From DAOPYE01 sp035352715 (GTDB lineage: Bacteria > Acidobacteriota > Holophagae > Holophagales > Holophagaceae), in the NCBI GenBank assembly GCA_035352715.1, contig DAOPYE010000064.1, forward strand, positions 1 through 15,632: a stretch of DNA of 15,632 bases. Direction: 5' to 3'. The translations under genes and the position numbers were made by a program. Of the stretch, positions 1 through 9,171 are shown in pieces. Every line of letters begins with the position of its first letter. Within the stretch, counting starts at the first letter, position 1. The notes beneath the pieces were generated by a model that worked only from the letters and a program-made list of their open reading frames with translations, was not told the origin of the DNA and did not search any database.

Positions 1-1821
1 AGCGCGCTCAAGAGCCTGGAAGAAGTGATGCCGGAAACCTTTAGACAGTTGCTGTCCACCTGCAATCGCCTGGAAAAGCACTTCAAGGACATGCAGGATC
101 TGGAATTCACCATCGAGCAGGGCAAGCTGTTCATGCTCCAGACCCGCAACGGGAAGCGGACCGCGCAGGCCTCCATCCGCATCGCCATCGATATGGTGAA
201 CGAGGGCATGATCGACGAGAAAATGGCCCTGGCGCGGCTGGACCCCGATAGTCTCATGCAGCTTCTGGCGCCCATCTTCGACAGTCAGGAAAAGGCTGCC
301 GCGAAGAAGGCGGGCAAGCTGATGACGAAGGGTCTGAACGCTGGACCTGGCGCAGCGACCGGGCGCATCGCGCTGTCCGCCGATCAGGCGAAGCTGCTGT
401 CCCATTATGGTCCGGTGGTGCTGGTGCGCCTGGAGACTTCGCCCGAGGATCTGGCTGGCATGGCTGCGGCGAAGGGCATTCTCACGGCGCGGGGTGGCAT
501 GACTTCGCACGCGGCGGTGGTGGCGCGCGGCATGGGCAAGCCCTGCGTTTGCGGTGCCTCCAGCATCGAGATCGATAACGAGAAGGGCATTGTCTCCGTG
601 GGCGATATTCGTCTCAAGGCCGGTGAGGACTACATCTCCATTGATGGATCCACGGGTGAGGTCTTTGCGGGACAGCTCGCGACCAAGCCCTCCGAGGTGA
701 ACCAGGTGCTGGTGGACAAGACCATCAAGGCCGAGGACAGCGTGGTCTACCAGCGGTTCGCGACGATCATGGGATGGGCCGACAAATACCGGAATATGAA
801 GGTCCGCACCAATGCCGACACGCCCCACGATGCGGCGGTGGCCCACGCGTTCGGGGCTGAAGGCATCGGGCTGTGTCGGACCGAGCACATGTTCTTCGAA
901 GGCGAGCGCATCCTGGCTGTGCGCGAGATGATCCTGGCCAAGGATCTCGCGGGCCGCAAGCGCGCCCTGGAAAAGCTGCTGCCCATCCAGCGCATGGATT
1001 TCGAAGGTCTTTTCGAAGCCATGAACGGGCTGCCCGTGAACATCCGCCTGCTGGATCCTCCGCTGCACGAATTCGTTCCCCACGATGAAGCGGGCCAGTC
1101 TGAGATGGCGAAGGTGATGCACGTGAGTCTCGCGGAAGTGAAGCAGCGCGTGGCTCAGCTCCATGAGTTCAACCCGATGATGGGACACCGGGGCTGCCGC
1201 CTGGGCATCACGTTCCCCGAGATCATCCGCATGCAGATGCGCGCCATCGCAGAGGCGGCCCTCAATGTCGCCAAGCGCGGCATCACGGCGATGCCGGAGG
1301 TGATGGTGCCCCTGGTCGGCCATGTCAAGGAGCTGCAGTTCACCAAGGCCGAGATGCTGGCCGAGATCGCTGCGGTCAACCAGGAGCGGGGTACGAGCTT
1401 CACTTGCCCCATCGGCACCATGATCGAGATTCCGCGCGCGGCCTTTGTTGCCGATCAAATCGCCGCTGAAGCCGAGTACTTCAGCTTCGGGACGAACGAT
1501 CTGACGCAGATGGGCTTCGGCTTCTCCCGCGATGATTCCGGCAGCTTCCTGCCCGAGTACGTCTCTCGCAAGATCCTGGAGGACGATCCTTTCCAAAGTC
1601 TGGATCAGGAAGGCATCGGGGCCATCGTTCGGATGGCCGCGGAAAAGGGACGTTCGGTCAAACCCAAGCTGAAGCTGGGCGTCTGCGGCGAACACGGGGG
1701 CGATCCGCGCTCGGTGAAATTCTTCCACAAGGTCGGATTGAACTACGTGTCCTGCAGCCCCTATCGTGTGCCCATCGCCATCGTCGCCGCAGCCCAGGCC
1801 GCCCTGGAAGCGCAGGGGTAG
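1..1821 (+). CDS. ppdK: Pyruvate phosphate dikinase, C-terminal two thirds (5' end outside window)
   Basis: This enzyme interconverts ATP, pyruvate and phosphate with AMP, PEP and pyrophosphate in the cytosol. The reading frame is open from base 1, so the gene enters from outside; the GTG/ATG codons at 25-30 are internal. About 606 of the usual 870-900 residues are visible. Visible codons 28-60 are the tail of the ATP-grasp domain (DMQDLEFTIE, LQTRNGKRT). The phospho-histidine swivelling domain follows, with GGMTSHAAVVARGMG and catalytic His at codon 170; the Thr beside it is the regulatory site in this family. The C-terminal PEP/pyruvate barrel carries GLCRTEHMFF, MGHRGCRLG, GTNDLTQMGFGFSRDD and LGVCGEHGGDP, with the catalytic Cys at codon 562. 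All the active-site motifs that fall in the window are intact. The missing N-terminal part would hold the nucleotide-binding lobe. Family assignment is secure. Confidence 0.97.
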   Translation, partial: SALKSLEEVMPETFRQLLSTCNRLEKHFKDMQDLEFTIEQGKLFMLQTRNGKRTAQASIRIAIDMVNEGMIDEKMALARLDPDSLMQLLAPIFDSQEKAAAKKAGKLMTKGLNAGPGAATGRIALSADQAKLLSHYGPVVLVRLETSPEDLAGMAAAKGILTARGGMTSHAAVVARGMGKPCVCGASSIEIDNEKGIVSVGDIRLKAGEDYISIDGSTGEVFAGQLATKPSEVNQVLVDKTIKAEDSVVYQRFATIMGWADKYRNMKVRTNADTPHDAAVAHAFGAEGIGLCRTEHMFFEGERILAVREMILAKDLAGRKRALEKLLPIQRMDFEGLFEAMNGLPVNIRLLDPPLHEFVPHDEAGQSEMAKVMHVSLAEVKQRVAQLHEFNPMMGHRGCRLGITFPEIIRMQMRAIAEAALNVAKRGITAMPEVMVPLVGHVKELQFTKAEMLAEIAAVNQERGTSFTCPIGTMIEIPRAAFVADQIAAEAEYFSFGTNDLTQMGFGFSRDDSGSFLPEYVSRKILEDDPFQSLDQEGIGAIVRMAAEKGRSVKPKLKLGVCGEHGGDPRSVKFFHKVGLNYVSCSPYRVPIAIVAAAQAALEAQG

Positions 1822-1842
1822 TTCTGGTCAGTCGATGTCCAA

Positions 1843-1886
1843 AACAAGAAAACCCGCCAGGACCCGCTTCGGCGGGTTTTCTTGTT
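1843..1886. terminator. Bidirectional intrinsic terminator between ppdK and the sensor kinase
   Basis: The 16-base arms AACAAGAAAACCCGCC (1843-1858) and GGCGGGTTTTCTTGTT (1871-1886) are perfect reverse complements around a 12-base loop. The GC core is followed by a T-rich tract on the plus strand, and the mirror-image A tract gives the same on the minus strand. It lies 22 bases after the ppdK stop and 41 bases beyond the kinase stop, so it can serve both convergent genes. Confidence 0.9.
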
Positions 1887-1926
1887 CGGTTCAGTTCGGT
1901 TTGGTTCTGGCCTGCCTGCGGAGAGC

Positions 1927-4275
1927 CTATTCCTTCCCGCTCTTGGCGGGCGTGAAGACCTGTTCCAGGGCCTTCTTCAGATCCTTTAACGCGAACGGTT
2001 TTTGAAGGAATCCCAGGGGGCCGGTGGTTTGGCCGAAGGATTCGCGCAGGGCTTCCTCTTCCGAGAATCCGCTGCACAGGATGACGGGAAGGCCGGGGCG
2101 GATGGCCTGCAGATGGACGAAAGCCTCGCTGCCGCTCATGCGCGGCATGGAAAGATCCATCAGCACCAGGTCGATGGCATCCTGGGCGGTTTCAAACTGC
2201 TTCAAGGCGTCCAGGCCATCAACGGCTTCGAGGACATCGAATCCCAGGGCTTTCAGGATCATGGCGGTGGAACGTCGAACCATTTCCTCGTCATCCACCA
2301 GCAGGATGCGGCCTTGCTCTCGGGTGGGTTTATCGGCCGACGGTGGTGGGGGCTGGACGGAGGCATGGTTGTGGGCTGGGAAGTAGAGCGTGAACGTGGA
2401 TCCCTGGCCGGGCTCACTCGCGATCTGGATGCCCGCGCGATGGCCGCGCAGGATGCCCTGCATGGCGGAGAGTCCCAGCCCGCGCCCCATGAACTTCGTG
2501 CTGAAGAATGGATCGAAGATGCGGTTCAAGATGCTTGGCGGTATGCCGCACCCGGTGTCAGAAACTTCCAGCACGACATGGTTGCCGGGGCTCATGGCCT
2601 GGTTGGGGAACCGCGCGCCCAGGCATGCCTCGTCCAGATGTTCCACGCGCGTGGCGATGCGGATGATCCCGCTTGCTTCGCCCATGGCTTCGGAGGCATT
2701 GATTACCAGGTTGAAGATGGCCTGGTGGATCTGGGTGGCGTCGGCCTCCATGGTCGGCAGGGTCTCGGCCAGTTCGAACCGAAGTTCGGTCTTCTTGGGG
2801 ATGGATGTCCTCATGATGGATTCCATGTCGCGAAGGAGGTGATTGAGATCGTGGGGCAGGACGACAAAACGGCCCTTGCCCGCATAGGCGAGCATCTGCT
2901 TGGTGAGCTCGGACGCCCGAAACATCAGGTCTTCGATGTTCTTCAGGGTGGGTTGGACGGGGGAGGTGGGGTCCAGATCCAACTGCGCGAGATTGAGGTT
3001 GCCCAGCATGGCCGTGAGCAGGTTGTTGAAATCGTGGGCGATGCCACCCGCCAGGACGCCCAGGCTTTCGAGCTTCTGCGTCTGGCGCAGGGCCTCTTCG
3101 AACTGGCGCTCCTGGGTGATCTCGTGGGACCGCCCCACGATCCGGTAGATGCGGCCGTGGGCATTGCGGACGGGCACCAGAAGCGTCTGGAAGGTGCGGG
3201 TTTCGCCGCATAGTGTGACCCCCTCTTCATAGTGGAGGGGCTGGCCGCTTTGGACACACTTCTGATAGCGGGCTTGGATCTGCTCGGCGAGTTCCGGCAG
3301 CATGATTTCGGCGATCCGCTTCCCGGTGATCTCTTGGCAGGGCCGTCCCAGGATGCGCTCCTGGGCGGGATTGATGCTCTCTATGTTGAAAGAGCCATCT
3401 TCTTCCACCCGGATCCAGAACAGGGCGTCGAGGGTGTTTTCGTACATGACTCGAAAGCGCTCTTCGCTCTCCAGCAGGGCTGAGACGGCGAGGGTCTCCT
3501 TCGTGACATCGCGCACGATGGTTAGCACCGTATCCTGAGTGCAGGGAACAACGCGGCTTTCGAAGAATCGCTGCTTACCGTTGATGGGAAACTCATACCG
3601 ATGGTTTTGGATCTCACGGGTGTCCAGCGCGGCTCGGTAGCTGTGCAGAAACGGGGCGGCGAAGCTTTCCGGGAAAATGTCCTTCACGTTGCGCCGTAGG
3701 AAGACTTCCGGGGGCAGGATCAAGTCCTCGGGATGGCTCGCATGGAAATCCAGGTAGTTGCCCTCGCGGTCGTTGATGAACATCAGATCCGGCAGGGCTG
3801 AAAGCAATGCGCGGTTCCGGGCCTCGCTGACCTGGAGTGCCTTCTGGATGCAGGAGGCTTCACCGACATCCTTGAGCGAGATCAGAATCTGCTCTTCGCC
3901 GCAGGATTTGATCAATCTGCATACGGCATGGGTCTTAAGGGGCCTACTGTCTCGACCTCGAAGGGCCAGCTCCAGCTGCGTAAAACCGTTCGATTCGCGC
4001 AGGGATTGAACCATCCGTTCCCGGTCTTCCGCCTGGGCCCACAGCCCCAGTTCCATGGAGGTCTTCCCCAGCAGTTCCTCCCGGCTCCAGCCCAGCACAC
4101 GCGCGAAGCCCTCCTTGACTTCAAGGATGAGCCCATCCTTCAGGCGCGCGATGGCCATGACATCGGACGAAAGCCAAGGAGCTTGGCGAGGGCCTTCCGG
4201 TTCGGCGCTGTGCGGCGCCTGGCCTGGGTGGGGGTCAGGGGCAGGGCCGTAGGCGTGAGTCTCGGGAGTGGACAT
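1927..4275 (-). CDS. Hybrid sensor histidine kinase: three PAS-like domains, HisKA, HATPase_c, C-terminal receiver
   Basis: Numbering is from the GTG at 4284. Three PAS/PAC-like segments occupy roughly residues 38-142, 152-265 and 272-395. The dimerisation/phosphoacceptor helix has GGIAHDFNNLL with His417. The ATPase domain has an N-box around N525/N529, DTGCG at 576-580, FDPFFSTK and GRGLGLS. A proline-rich linker (about 640-655) leads to a complete receiver: acidic pair D664/D665, phospho-acceptor D710 in LVLMDLSMP, Ser738 and Lys762. There are no membrane segments, so it is probably a cytosolic kinase that senses through PAS-bound ligands, with internal phosphorelay to its own receiver. 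No response-regulator gene lies beside it, so the output partner is unknown. ATG at 4275 and GTG at 4284 are both possible starts; neither has a clear Shine-Dalgarno. The signal is not readable from sequence. Confidence 0.93.
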   Translation of the reverse strand: MSTPETHAYGPAPDPHPGQAPHSAEPEGPRQAPWLSSDVMAIARLKDGLILEVKEGFARVLGWSREELLGKTSMELGLWAQAEDRERMVQSLRESNGFTQLELALRGRDSRPLKTHAVCRLIKSCGEEQILISLKDVGEASCIQKALQVSEARNRALLSALPDLMFINDREGNYLDFHASHPEDLILPPEVFLRRNVKDIFPESFAAPFLHSYRAALDTREIQNHRYEFPINGKQRFFESRVVPCTQDTVLTIVRDVTKETLAVSALLESEERFRVMYENTLDALFWIRVEEDGSFNIESINPAQERILGRPCQEITGKRIAEIMLPELAEQIQARYQKCVQSGQPLHYEEGVTLCGETRTFQTLLVPVRNAHGRIYRIVGRSHEITQERQFEEALRQTQKLESLGVLAGGIAHDFNNLLTAMLGNLNLAQLDLDPTSPVQPTLKNIEDLMFRASELTKQMLAYAGKGRFVVLPHDLNHLLRDMESIMRTSIPKKTELRFELAETLPTMEADATQIHQAIFNLVINASEAMGEASGIIRIATRVEHLDEACLGARFPNQAMSPGNHVVLEVSDTGCGIPPSILNRIFDPFFSTKFMGRGLGLSAMQGILRGHRAGIQIASEPGQGSTFTLYFPAHNHASVQPPPPSADKPTREQGRILLVDDEEMVRRSTAMILKALGFDVLEAVDGLDALKQFETAQDAIDLVLMDLSMPRMSGSEAFVHLQAIRPGLPVILCSGFSEEEALRESFGQTTGPLGFLQKPFALKDLKKALEQVFTPAKSGKE

Positions 4276-4494
4276 GCATGGCACCGGAGTGTGTATATCC
4301 CAGGGGAGGGTTTCGGGATATGGCTCTCGCGCGACACAGGCACCCTTTGGATCCTCAGCTGGGTGGGATCAGCGAGGGAGGTAGATCGGAGCGCGAGGTG
4401 TTGAAAGACCGTCCCGTTATCCGGTTGCCGTGATTGCGGAAGCCCTGCTTTGTAATCAACGAATGCTAACTCATCGGATGCTTGCGGAGACTCG

Positions 4495-5328
4495 TCAATT
4501 AATGGCCCAAATCCGCCATTCCGGGTGATCCTTGCGAAGGCTCGTCGCTGCTTGGTTCCGCGTGTCGGCGTCCATATATCGGGCGGTCCAGCAACTGCCG
4601 GATCCGCACAGTAGGCTTTGGCCGCCGGTAGCTTCCAGCGCCGCGCGCACGGCGGTCAGCTCGGGGCAGACGTGGATCGAGGCTTCGGTCAGATCATTGC
4701 GCCAGGGTGGCGCATCGCCATCGGCCAAGCTGGGGCAGGGGCGCACGGGCGGATATCCCACGGAAGCCAGAGCCTTGTAGGCGGCCGGGGTGGAGACATG
4801 CAGCCCGGGGTGCACAATCAGGCCGGGCTCCAACGGCAGAGCGCGCATAGGGAAGACTCGCTCGCCGCGATCCAGGCCCAGCACGGTTCCACCCAGCACG
4901 AACAAGGGCACGTCGCTGCCTAGTTCTGCCGCCAGAGAAAGCAGTCGGCTGGGGGTGATGCCCAGCTCGAACAACTCGTTGCCCAGGCGCAGCGCACCCG
5001 CGGCGTCGCTGCTGCCGCCGCCCAGGCCGCCGCCCGCCGGAATGTGCTTTTCCAGGCGCAGGCGCGCGGGCAGGCGGCGGCCCGCCTCGCGCTCCAGCAG
5101 GCGCCAGGCCCGCAACACCAGGTTGTCATCCCCCACTGAAAGCCCGGCGCTAGTGGGGCCATGCAGTTCGAGCGTCAGCGCGGAGGCCGTTTCGGCCTCC
5201 AGCACATCCATCAGCTCCGCCACGCCATCCAGCACCGTCGTTACCAGCTCCAGGCGATGGAAGCCGTCCGAATCCCGGCCCAGGACGGCCAGGAAGCGGT
5301 TCAGCTTGGCGGGGCAGCGGGTCTTCAT
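4495..5328 (-). CDS. ispE: 4-diphosphocytidyl-2-C-methyl-D-erythritol kinase
   Basis: This GHMP-family kinase phosphorylates CDP-methylerythritol at the 2-hydroxyl in the MEP pathway to isoprenoid precursors. The 277 residues match the usual length (about 280). PAKLNRFL near the N-terminus supplies the conserved Lys8. The glycine-rich ATP loop PAGGGLGGGSSDAA covers about 97-110. GSDVPLF carries the catalytic Asp139, and a GSGS motif lies near 242. The frame is open upstream to 5703, but homology begins at MKTRCPAKLN. The chosen ATG at 5328 overlaps the stop of the upstream peptidase gene as ATGA, so the two are probably translationally coupled. The longer start would lie wholly inside the peptidase gene and is rejected. 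The following 219 bases, up to the kinase start, show no gene and no convincing terminator. Confidence 0.95.
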   Translation of the reverse strand: MKTRCPAKLNRFLAVLGRDSDGFHRLELVTTVLDGVAELMDVLEAETASALTLELHGPTSAGLSVGDDNLVLRAWRLLEREAGRRLPARLRLEKHIPAGGGLGGGSSDAAGALRLGNELFELGITPSRLLSLAAELGSDVPLFVLGGTVLGLDRGERVFPMRALPLEPGLIVHPGLHVSTPAAYKALASVGYPPVRPCPSLADGDAPPWRNDLTEASIHVCPELTAVRAALEATGGQSLLCGSGSCWTARYMDADTRNQAATSLRKDHPEWRIWAIN

Positions 5329-7238
5329 TTCGCGGCCTGCAGGCGGTTCGCAATCTTTTCCATCTCGTCGACGTAGCGATCGAAGACGCGGAAGGCGCCC
5401 TTCAAGGCCTCGGGCTTCGTCAGATCCACGCCTGCCTTGCGCAGGGTGTCCAACGGATCGGCGCTGCCGCCGGCGGAGAGGAACGCCAGGTAGCGCGCCC
5501 GGGCCGGTTCGCCTTCGTTCAGCACCGCGTCGGTCAGGGCCATGGAGGCCACCACGCCCGTGGCGTACTGGTAGACGTAGAAGTCGTAGTGGAAGTGCGG
5601 GATGCCGCTCCATTCGCTCTGGATGTAGTCCTCGACCTTCACGACGTTCTGGTCGTGCCCGTAGTAAGCGCGGGTCAGATCCAGGTAGGTCTTGTCCAGC
5701 CATTCGGGGGTCAGGCTCTGGCCCTGTTCCACGAGGCGGTGCATGCGCAGCTCGAAATCCGCGAAGAGCGTCTGTCGGTAGAGCGTGCCGCGAAGTCCCT
5801 CGAGGTAGGTGTCCAGCAGATAGAGCTTCAGCCGATCGTCCGTTTCGGACTTCAGCAGCTTGTGCATCAGCAGGTTCTCATTGAAGGTGCTGGCAATTTC
5901 GGCAAGGAAGATCGGGTAGTCGGCCACCGGATAGGGTTGCGTGGCGTTCGAGAAATGGCTGTGCAGGGAATGCCCCAGCTCGTGAGCGAGCGTGCTGACA
6001 TCCCGGTAGCTGCCGTTGTAGTTCATGAGCACGTAGGGGTGCGTGCCGTAGGATCCCGAGGAATAGGCGCCACTGCGCTTGCCCTGGTTGGGGTAGACAT
6101 CCACCCATCGTTCGGCAAAGCCCTTGCGGAGCAAATCCTGGTAGGACGATCCCAGGGGCGCGCAGGCGTCGATGACCAGGCGCTTGGCTTCGTCGTAGGT
6201 GTAGGTCTTGTCCACGCTCGCCACCGCGGAGGCGTAGATATCGCCGTAACGGAATTCGGGCAGACCCAGCAGGCGCTGGCGCAGCTTCAAGAGCCGGTGC
6301 ATGGGGCTGAGGTTGGCCTTCACGGCGTCGATCAGCCCGGTGTAGACCTTGGGATCGATGGCGTTGGGCTCCAGCGCGGCGGTCAGGCAATCGGGGTATT
6401 TCCGGATCTCGGCGTCGAATAGATGGGCTTTCACGGTGCCGTCCTGCAAGGCGGCGAAGGTGTTGCCGAAGCGCTTCTGGTTGGTCCAGAACGCCTCCAT
6501 CACGGCTCGGCGATCCGCGGTGACGCCCGAGGCGCGGTATTTCTGGTAGCTCGCCTGATTCAGGCTCACCGTGCTGCCATCGCTCAGCTTCACGTCGTTC
6601 CTGGGCAGATCCACGTTGTTCAGCAGGCCCGCGGCCTGGGAGGGCGTCCCCGCGAAATGGCCCGTGAGGCTGGCGATCTTCTGCTCGCCCGCGGGCAGCA
6701 CGTGGCCGGCTTGGCGCAGGATCTTGTCCAGCGGGAAGCGGTAGGAGGTCAGGCGCGGTTCCGCCTTCACGTAGGCGGCGATCTTGTCCCGGCCCAGGGC
6801 CAGCACATCGGATTCCATGAACGAAAGCGAAGCCTGGAATCCCACCAGCAGGGCGTGGATTTCTCCCTTCATCCGCTGGTATTCGCTGTTGCCCATATCG
6901 GTATCACTCAGGCGGGAGGCATAGCTGTACAGCAACTCGCCGCGCCGCTGGGCGACGCTGACGGTATCCAGCAGATCGGCCATCAGGGCGGCGGAATCCG
7001 TCCAGTGCTTCGACAGGTCCGGGATCTTGGCGACGTCCTGCTGGACGGCGTTCAATTCGATTCGCCAGGCCGCTTGATCCTTGAAGAGATCCTCCACTTT
7101 CCAGGTGAATTCGGTGGGGATCCCGGTGCGGGGCGTCTGGGAATAATCAGGAATGTTCGGCATGGCGGGCTTGGCGGAAAGGGGGCCTGAAGCGGGGGCG
7201 ATCAGGACCGCGGGAAGCAGAAGGCTTGCGACGCGCAT
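5325..7238 (-). CDS. pepF: Exported M3-family oligoendopeptidase F
   Basis: This zinc metallopeptidase (M3B family) cuts oligopeptides. The 637 residues are slightly longer than typical cytosolic PepF (about 600). The excess is N-terminal: a basic residue and a hydrophobic run (about residues 4-18), then small residues that could be a cleavage site (PLSA at about 19-22), so export to the periplasm is likely. The zinc motif HELGH is at 419-423 in TLAHELGHSLHSHF. The third ligand is probably Glu447 in FLAEIASTFNE. The C-terminal region holds the conserved FHYDFYVYQYATG stretch. GGAG lies 5 bases before the ATG, supporting the start. It sits 52 bases after nadE and overlaps ispE by 4 bases, giving a probable three-gene transcript in which an exported peptidase is surrounded by two cytosolic biosynthetic enzymes. 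Confidence 0.93.
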   Translation of the reverse strand: MRVASLLLPAVLIAPASGPLSAKPAMPNIPDYSQTPRTGIPTEFTWKVEDLFKDQAAWRIELNAVQQDVAKIPDLSKHWTDSAALMADLLDTVSVAQRRGELLYSYASRLSDTDMGNSEYQRMKGEIHALLVGFQASLSFMESDVLALGRDKIAAYVKAEPRLTSYRFPLDKILRQAGHVLPAGEQKIASLTGHFAGTPSQAAGLLNNVDLPRNDVKLSDGSTVSLNQASYQKYRASGVTADRRAVMEAFWTNQKRFGNTFAALQDGTVKAHLFDAEIRKYPDCLTAALEPNAIDPKVYTGLIDAVKANLSPMHRLLKLRQRLLGLPEFRYGDIYASAVASVDKTYTYDEAKRLVIDACAPLGSSYQDLLRKGFAERWVDVYPNQGKRSGAYSSGSYGTHPYVLMNYNGSYRDVSTLAHELGHSLHSHFSNATQPYPVADYPIFLAEIASTFNENLLMHKLLKSETDDRLKLYLLDTYLEGLRGTLYRQTLFADFELRMHRLVEQGQSLTPEWLDKTYLDLTRAYYGHDQNVVKVEDYIQSEWSGIPHFHYDFYVYQYATGVVASMALTDAVLNEGEPARARYLAFLSAGGSADPLDTLRKAGVDLTKPEALKGAFRVFDRYVDEMEKIANRLQAAK

Positions 7239-7290
7239 GGAGACTCCGAGAGAGGCCTCCAGCGTAGCAACGGATGCTCTGGAACAGGGG

Positions 7291-9003
7291 TCACAGTCCA
7301 GTCAAAGGGATGCGCCGTCCACGGCCGAACGCCCAAGGCGTGACTTTCAAGGCGAAGGGGAGTTGGCGGCGCTTGAATTCGGAATTGCGCAGCAGGCGCA
7401 GGATGCGCGGCAGGGCCGAGCGCGCCTGTTCCAGGGCGGGACCATCGAGCAGCAGCGCAAGATCTTCGGCCAGCGTGTCTTCCTCTCGTCGAGCTTCCAA
7501 TACCGCGCCCAGGATGGCGTCGAGCTGGGTGTAGGGCAGCAGGCTGGCCTCGTCGGTCTGGTTGGGGCGCAGTTCCGCCGTGGGCTTGCGTTCGATCACG
7601 CCGAGGGGCACGGCTTCGCCCAGCTCGCGGGCCAAGGCAAAGACGCGGGCCTTCAGGCAGTCGCCCAGGATACCGAACGCGCCGATGCCATCGCCGTAGA
7701 GTGTGAAATAGCCCGTGGCGGCTTCGCTTTTGTTGCCGGTGTTGAGCACCGCCACGCGGCTGCTATCCAGCATGCGGTGGACATCGGGTTCCGAGGTCAG
7801 CGCCATCAGCAGGAGGCCACGGCTGCGGCTCTGGATGTTCTCGTCGGTCAGGCTGAAGGTTCGATTCGGGAAGACGCCCTGAAGGGCTTTCTCGGCGCCA
7901 GTGAAGGGCTCATCCGCGCTCAGGGTCAGGTAGTGGATGCCCAGGGTCTTGGCCTGTTCTTCGGCCAGCGCCAGGCTTTCCGCGCTGGTGTAGCGCGTGG
8001 GCAGCGCGACGCCAAGGACGCGCTTGGGCCCGATGGATTCGGCGGCCATGGCGGCCACCACGGCGCTGTCGATGCCGCCGGAGAGGCCCACCACCACGGC
8101 CTCCAGCCCCTGCTTGGCGAGGTTCTCCTGCAGGCCCATGCCCAGCGCGCGGCGCAGGTAAGTGCCCTCGCTCAGGTCCAGCGGCCAGGCGGTGCCCGAG
8201 GTGCTCGTGTCAACGATCCGGCATTCTTCCTGGAAGAGCTCCGCGCCTTGCCAGGTGCCATCGGGCTGGACCAGACCGGAGCCGCCATCGAAGGTCAGCC
8301 AGCTCTCGGAGCCCACGCGACAGGCGTAGGCGAAGGGCAGGCCGTGCTTGGTGGCGTGTCCTGTCAGGATTCGTCGGCGCAGGGCCAGTTTGGCGGGCAC
8401 GGCCCAGGGCGCGCTGCGCCCTTCCGGCAGGTAGCTGCCCAGGTTGCCCGGGCTGGCTGAGGCGTTGAGCAGCAGCGTCGCGCCGCTCTTGGCCAGATCG
8501 TCCACCGGGTCAAAGGGGTAACGGATAGGGCCGGGCGCTAGATCCGGGTTGGCCCACATGTCCTCGCAGATAGAGACGCCCACGCGCTCACCCAGGTATT
8601 CCACCAGCGGCTGGGTATCGAGATCCGCATCGAAGTAGCGTTCTTCATCGAAGATGTCGTAGTCGGGCAGGATGCGCTTGCGGGTGATGGACCGCACGCG
8701 GCCCTGTTCGCACCACCAGACCTCGTTCCACAACCGGCCTGAGGGCGCGGGGCTGAAGGTGCCGATTAGCAGCGGCACCGGGCCGCTCATTCGGGCCAAG
8801 CGTTCCGACTCGCGCTGCACGCGCTGGCGCAGGCCCGCTTCCCATAGCCGGTCCTCGGCCAGGTATCCGGGTACGGCCATCTCGGGTGTCAGCACCAGCT
8901 GCGCGCCTTGGGTGATCGCGTCCTGATAGGCGCGTTCGATGGTCTGACCGTTGGCCTCGGGATCGGCGAGGCGGGATCCAAGCTGGAGCAGGGCGATGCG
9001 CAT
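7291..9003 (-). CDS. nadE: Glutamine-dependent NAD+ synthetase
   Basis: This enzyme amidates nicotinic acid adenine dinucleotide to NAD+ using ATP and ammonia drawn from glutamine. It is a two-domain protein of 570 residues. The N-terminal nitrilase-type glutaminase (about 1-270) shows its catalytic triad: Glu41 in TPEMAVPGY, Lys109 in RKRILPDYD and Cys146 in GVSICEDMW. The C-terminal synthetase (about 280-570) has the pyrophosphatase P-loop GLSGGIDSAVVAAMA (307-321), NTGNKSEAATGYFTLYGD and the ERKPTAELRPNQTDE segment. Because the glutaminase triad is present, it should not depend on free ammonia. The Shine-Dalgarno is weak (GGAA just before ATG). It is the first gene of the nadE-pepF-ispE cluster and divergent from the hemerythrin gene. 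Assignment is secure. Confidence 0.96.
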   Translation of the reverse strand: MRIALLQLGSRLADPEANGQTIERAYQDAITQGAQLVLTPEMAVPGYLAEDRLWEAGLRQRVQRESERLARMSGPVPLLIGTFSPAPSGRLWNEVWWCEQGRVRSITRKRILPDYDIFDEERYFDADLDTQPLVEYLGERVGVSICEDMWANPDLAPGPIRYPFDPVDDLAKSGATLLLNASASPGNLGSYLPEGRSAPWAVPAKLALRRRILTGHATKHGLPFAYACRVGSESWLTFDGGSGLVQPDGTWQGAELFQEECRIVDTSTSGTAWPLDLSEGTYLRRALGMGLQENLAKQGLEAVVVGLSGGIDSAVVAAMAAESIGPKRVLGVALPTRYTSAESLALAEEQAKTLGIHYLTLSADEPFTGAEKALQGVFPNRTFSLTDENIQSRSRGLLLMALTSEPDVHRMLDSSRVAVLNTGNKSEAATGYFTLYGDGIGAFGILGDCLKARVFALARELGEAVPLGVIERKPTAELRPNQTDEASLLPYTQLDAILGAVLEARREEDTLAEDLALLLDGPALEQARSALPRILRLLRNSEFKRRQLPFALKVTPWAFGRGRRIPLTGL

Positions 9004-9171
9004 GGTTCCAGCTTAGCCCAAGCCCAGGCGCCACGCCGGGTTCCGCAGGGGATCCTCGCGCTTCGTGGCGCTGAGAGCCTGGAGTCCTGTCGGCGGGGCG
9101 TCGTGCCTGGGCCTGGATTCACTCTTCATTAAATTGCAGCGGCATTCCGAAGAAAGAAAATGGAGCACTGC

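Noticed and set aside
2002..3213. A 403-codon plus-strand reading frame
   Set aside because: It is wholly antisense to the histidine kinase, whose domains are unmistakable; the product is low-complexity and resembles no family.
4285..4494. Possible RNA gene or terminator between ispE and the kinase
   Set aside because: No tRNA fold, strong hairpin or T tract is visible; it presumably holds the kinase promoter, but no clear -35/-10 pair is seen.
5329..5703. Upstream extension of ispE
   Set aside because: It lies fully within pepF, is Arg-rich and shows no likeness to the kinase; the ATGA overlap gives a normal-length IspE.
7153..8460. A 435-codon plus-strand reading frame
   Set aside because: Antisense to nadE; an artefact of high GC codon bias, with Gln/Gly/Ala-rich nonsense sequence.
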